Assembly: GCA_943325425.2 (NCBI GenBank)
Contig: CALPPJ020000075.1
Coordinates: 1-6,639, forward strand
Source: Bifidobacterium breve
GTDB taxonomy: Bacteria; Actinomycetota; Acidimicrobiia; Acidimicrobiales; Ilumatobacteraceae
Length of the DNA: 6,639 bases
Direction of reading: 5' to 3'
The translations under genes and the position numbers were made by a program. Numbering within the stretch: position 1 is the first letter of the stretch; every line of letters begins with the position of its first letter. Below are positions 4,969-6,639 of the stretch, piece by piece. A model generated the notes under the pieces. That model was not told the origin of the DNA. It saw only the letters and a program-made list of their open reading frames with translations, and did not search any database.

Positions 4969-6639
4969 GCGGGAACCTCCAAGATCGTGACGGCACCGGT
5001 ATCACCGTTGACTTCGATCAACGCACCGTCAGGAATACGCACGGTTGCATCGGTTGCCGAAACAACACAAGGTAAACCAAGTTCGCGACTCACGATGATG
5101 GCGTGACTGATCGCTGCGCCAACGTTGACGACAACTGCACCACACGACATGAACAAAGGAGTCCACGCCGGATCGGTGTTCGGAGCAATGAGCACATCGC
5201 CTGGCTCAAGATCACCTGGTTCGGTCGGATCAAGAATGACGCGAGCGCGCCCCACGTATTGACCAGTACAACCAGGAACACCTTGCACGACGTCGCCGAC
5301 TCCGGCCTTAGTCGCGTTTGACTGACCCTTCTTCTTGTACTCATTCAATGGCGGAACAACACCATTCTTGATAAAGAACGGTGGCTCGAGTAGTTGTAGT
5401 TCTTGCCACTGTGCGTGACGCGCAGCAAGCGTGTCCTTCATTGACGCACCCTCAAACAAGAACTGGTCAAGTTCAGAATCAAGCAATGCGAACACGTGAT
5501 GAGGATCTTTCAACGAACCTTCAGCGGCACGACGACGACCAAGCTCACGAAACGCCATACGAACTTCATGAAGCGCACGGATGATATTGGTCTTGGTGCG
5601 TTCACGAATCGCCATTTGCGAACTGGCGATCAACGCACCTTCAAGCTGGCCAGCGAGCTCTTCACCCAAAGGCTTGACCTTGGCACGAATATCTTCAGTG
5701 AGAGCCTTACGCTCTTCGGCCTTACGGGCGTTGCGAATCTTGGGTGATTCAGCATCAGACTGCAATCGAATACGGTCAATCACAGCAAGTGCATACTCGG
5801 GCTTGGTCTCCCAAGTATCCGCGCTAATTTCCCATTCATTAGGTCCACGTGAACCAAATTCAACAATGAACTGTGCGAAGTCGGCAACAAATTTCTTTGC
5901 GTCAGCACTACTCGATGCCTGCAGGCGACCAAGCAAGCCAGCCACACCAGCATTGAACTCTTTGCTGACGTCACTTGATGCATTGACACTGCGCGACAAG
6001 TCCCACATGCGGTAGCTGGGTTCGGCCGAGTCAACGTCACCGATGCCGGCGATCAACTTCATGGCAGTTTCGGGCTCACCAAGTGCTGCGCACACTGCAC
6101 CCAAAATTCCTGGAGCAATGGCCGAGTCCGAAGACGGCGGTGTGTGACTATCGAACAACTTGCGCAAGAGCGGCTGGAACATCCGGGCACGCGTCAGCAA
6201 TCCAGCATCAGACAGAGTTGAAAGATCGGGACGCGCCTGGCGAAGCGCAATAGTCATCACTTTTTCCGCGTCGACTTCAGGAATTGACGTGTTCGTCATG
6301 ACCCAACCCAGGTGAGCCAACACACCTTCGGCCATCTCAGGTCGCTCATCAAGCGGGTGTGCCTCATAGGGCGGCACTTCGGGGTGATCACCAAAGAAGG
6401 CAAGATCGAGTTGCTCAACAGTCAGCAGCGGGCTTCGAACAGCCTGCATACGAACATTGGCGAGGTTGATATAGAAGTAACCAGCAAAGAAACCGCATAC
6501 TTCAGGCTCGCCGTCGGTGAACTCGTCAAGGGTGTAGTTACCGCCACGTACATATCCGTCGCGCCAACCCAGCAAGATGCCGTTTTCCCAGCAGAACTGC
6601 TGACTCAGCGGGCTTGCCGAAACGCTCAAAACTTCACCA
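4965..6639 (-). CDS. PEP-utilising enzyme, mobile (phosphohistidine) domain protein; split dikinase-like subunit, N-terminus cut by window edge
   Basis: At least 557 residues are visible. Residue numbers here count from the TTG codon at 6629-6627. The last ~110 residues form the swivelling phosphohistidine domain of PEP synthase-like enzymes: VPGCTGQYVGRARVI, then PGDVLIAPNTDPAWTPLF, then GAAISHAIIVSRELGLPCVV with catalytic His509 (codon 5105-5103). Upstream is a largely helical region with features of the PEP-synthase/rifampin-phosphotransferase middle part: FGSRGPNEWE (258-267), RERTKTNIIRALHEVR (342-357) and LGRRRAAEGSLKDPHHVF (363-380). There is no ATP-grasp domain in the visible part, and the protein ends after the His domain with no PEP-binding barrel. 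The architecture resembles rifampin phosphotransferase minus its ATP domain, or the His-bearing subunit of phenylphosphate synthase. The frame stays open to the edge (Gly-Glu-Val before the TTG), and GEVLSVSASPLSQQF resembles the GEV...TPL motif normally internal in such proteins, so the real start is probably outside. First visible gene of the run; likely transfers phosphate from ATP to a small molecule with a partner subunit (inference). Confidence 0.87.
   Translation of the reverse strand, partial: GEVLSVSASPLSQQFCWENGILLGWRDGYVRGGNYTLDEFTDGEPEVCGFFAGYFYINLANVRMQAVRSPLLTVEQLDLAFFGDHPEVPPYEAHPLDERPEMAEGVLAHLGWVMTNTSIPEVDAEKVMTIALRQARPDLSTLSDAGLLTRARMFQPLLRKLFDSHTPPSSDSAIAPGILGAVCAALGEPETAMKLIAGIGDVDSAEPSYRMWDLSRSVNASSDVSKEFNAGVAGLLGRLQASSSADAKKFVADFAQFIVEFGSRGPNEWEISADTWETKPEYALAVIDRIRLQSDAESPKIRNARKAEERKALTEDIRAKVKPLGEELAGQLEGALIASSQMAIRERTKTNIIRALHEVRMAFRELGRRRAAEGSLKDPHHVFALLDSELDQFLFEGASMKDTLAARHAQWQELQLLEPPFFIKNGVVPPLNEYKKKGQSNATKAGVGDVVQGVPGCTGQYVGRARVILDPTEPGDLEPGDVLIAPNTDPAWTPLFMSCGAVVVNVGAAISHAIIVSRELGLPCVVSATDATVRIPDGALIEVNGDTGAVTILEVPA
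4976..4980 (-). promoter_or_regulatory. Ribosome binding site (GGAGG) for the LLM oxidoreductase
   Basis: A consensus GGAGG sits on the - strand 7 nt upstream of the ATG at 4968. It is embedded in the Glu-Val codons of the C-terminal ILEVPA of the preceding gene. With the ATGA overlap it fixes the start and indicates translational coupling. Confidence 0.8.

Noticed and set aside
5581..6015. 144-aa open frame on the + strand opposite the phosphohistidine protein
   Set aside because: It is a Ser/Ala/Arg-rich antisense shadow of a conserved coding region with no domain.
6627..6629. TTG at 6629 as the true start of the phosphohistidine protein
   Set aside because: The frame stays open to the edge with Gly-Glu-Val before it, there is no ribosome binding site visible, and GEV...SPL looks like an internal motif of this family.

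Overview
The window looks like a chromosomal segment from a member of the Actinomycetota, and a lineage of moderate GC content seems more likely than a high-GC soil actinomycete. The base composition looks close to balanced by eye. The gene content is typical of actinobacteria: two soluble class I cytochromes P450, a luciferase-like oxidoreductase of a type that normally uses coenzyme F420, an SDR and a PEP-synthase-like phosphohistidine protein. A planktonic Acidimicrobiia-type organism would fit, but this is inferred from gene types and composition; there is no marker gene here.

Layout. On the + strand (1-1847) lie the C-terminal half of a class III PLP aminotransferase, cut by the left edge, and 8 nt after its stop a complete 405-aa cytochrome P450. 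On the - strand, transcribed from the right edge inwards, lie four genes in one tight run: a PEP-utilising/phosphohistidine protein cut at its N-terminus by the right edge (4965-6639), an LLM-class flavin/F420 oxidoreductase (3997-4968), a second cytochrome P450 (2660-3934) and an SDR resembling DHRS1 (1851-2663). Two of the three junctions in this run are 4-bp ATGA stop/start overlaps. The third has a 62-bp spacer carrying an AATG tetranucleotide repeat. The + and - gene sets converge with only 3 bp between their stop codons. Nearly all of the window is coding; there are no RNA genes, insertion sequences or CRISPR arrays that I can see.

How the genes may work together. The - strand run has the parts expected of a catabolic or modifying pathway for a hydrophobic small molecule. 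The P450 would hydroxylate, the SDR would oxidise the alcohol (or reduce a ketone), the LLM enzyme would do a further redox step, and the phosphohistidine protein could form a phosphorylated intermediate. The last looks like the substrate-plus-swivelling-His part of a split dikinase, comparable to rifampin phosphotransferase or phenylphosphate synthase; its ATP-grasp partner is absent from the window and would be expected nearby. The substrate cannot be read from the sequence. No ferredoxin or ferredoxin reductase for the P450s is present, so redox partners must be encoded elsewhere.
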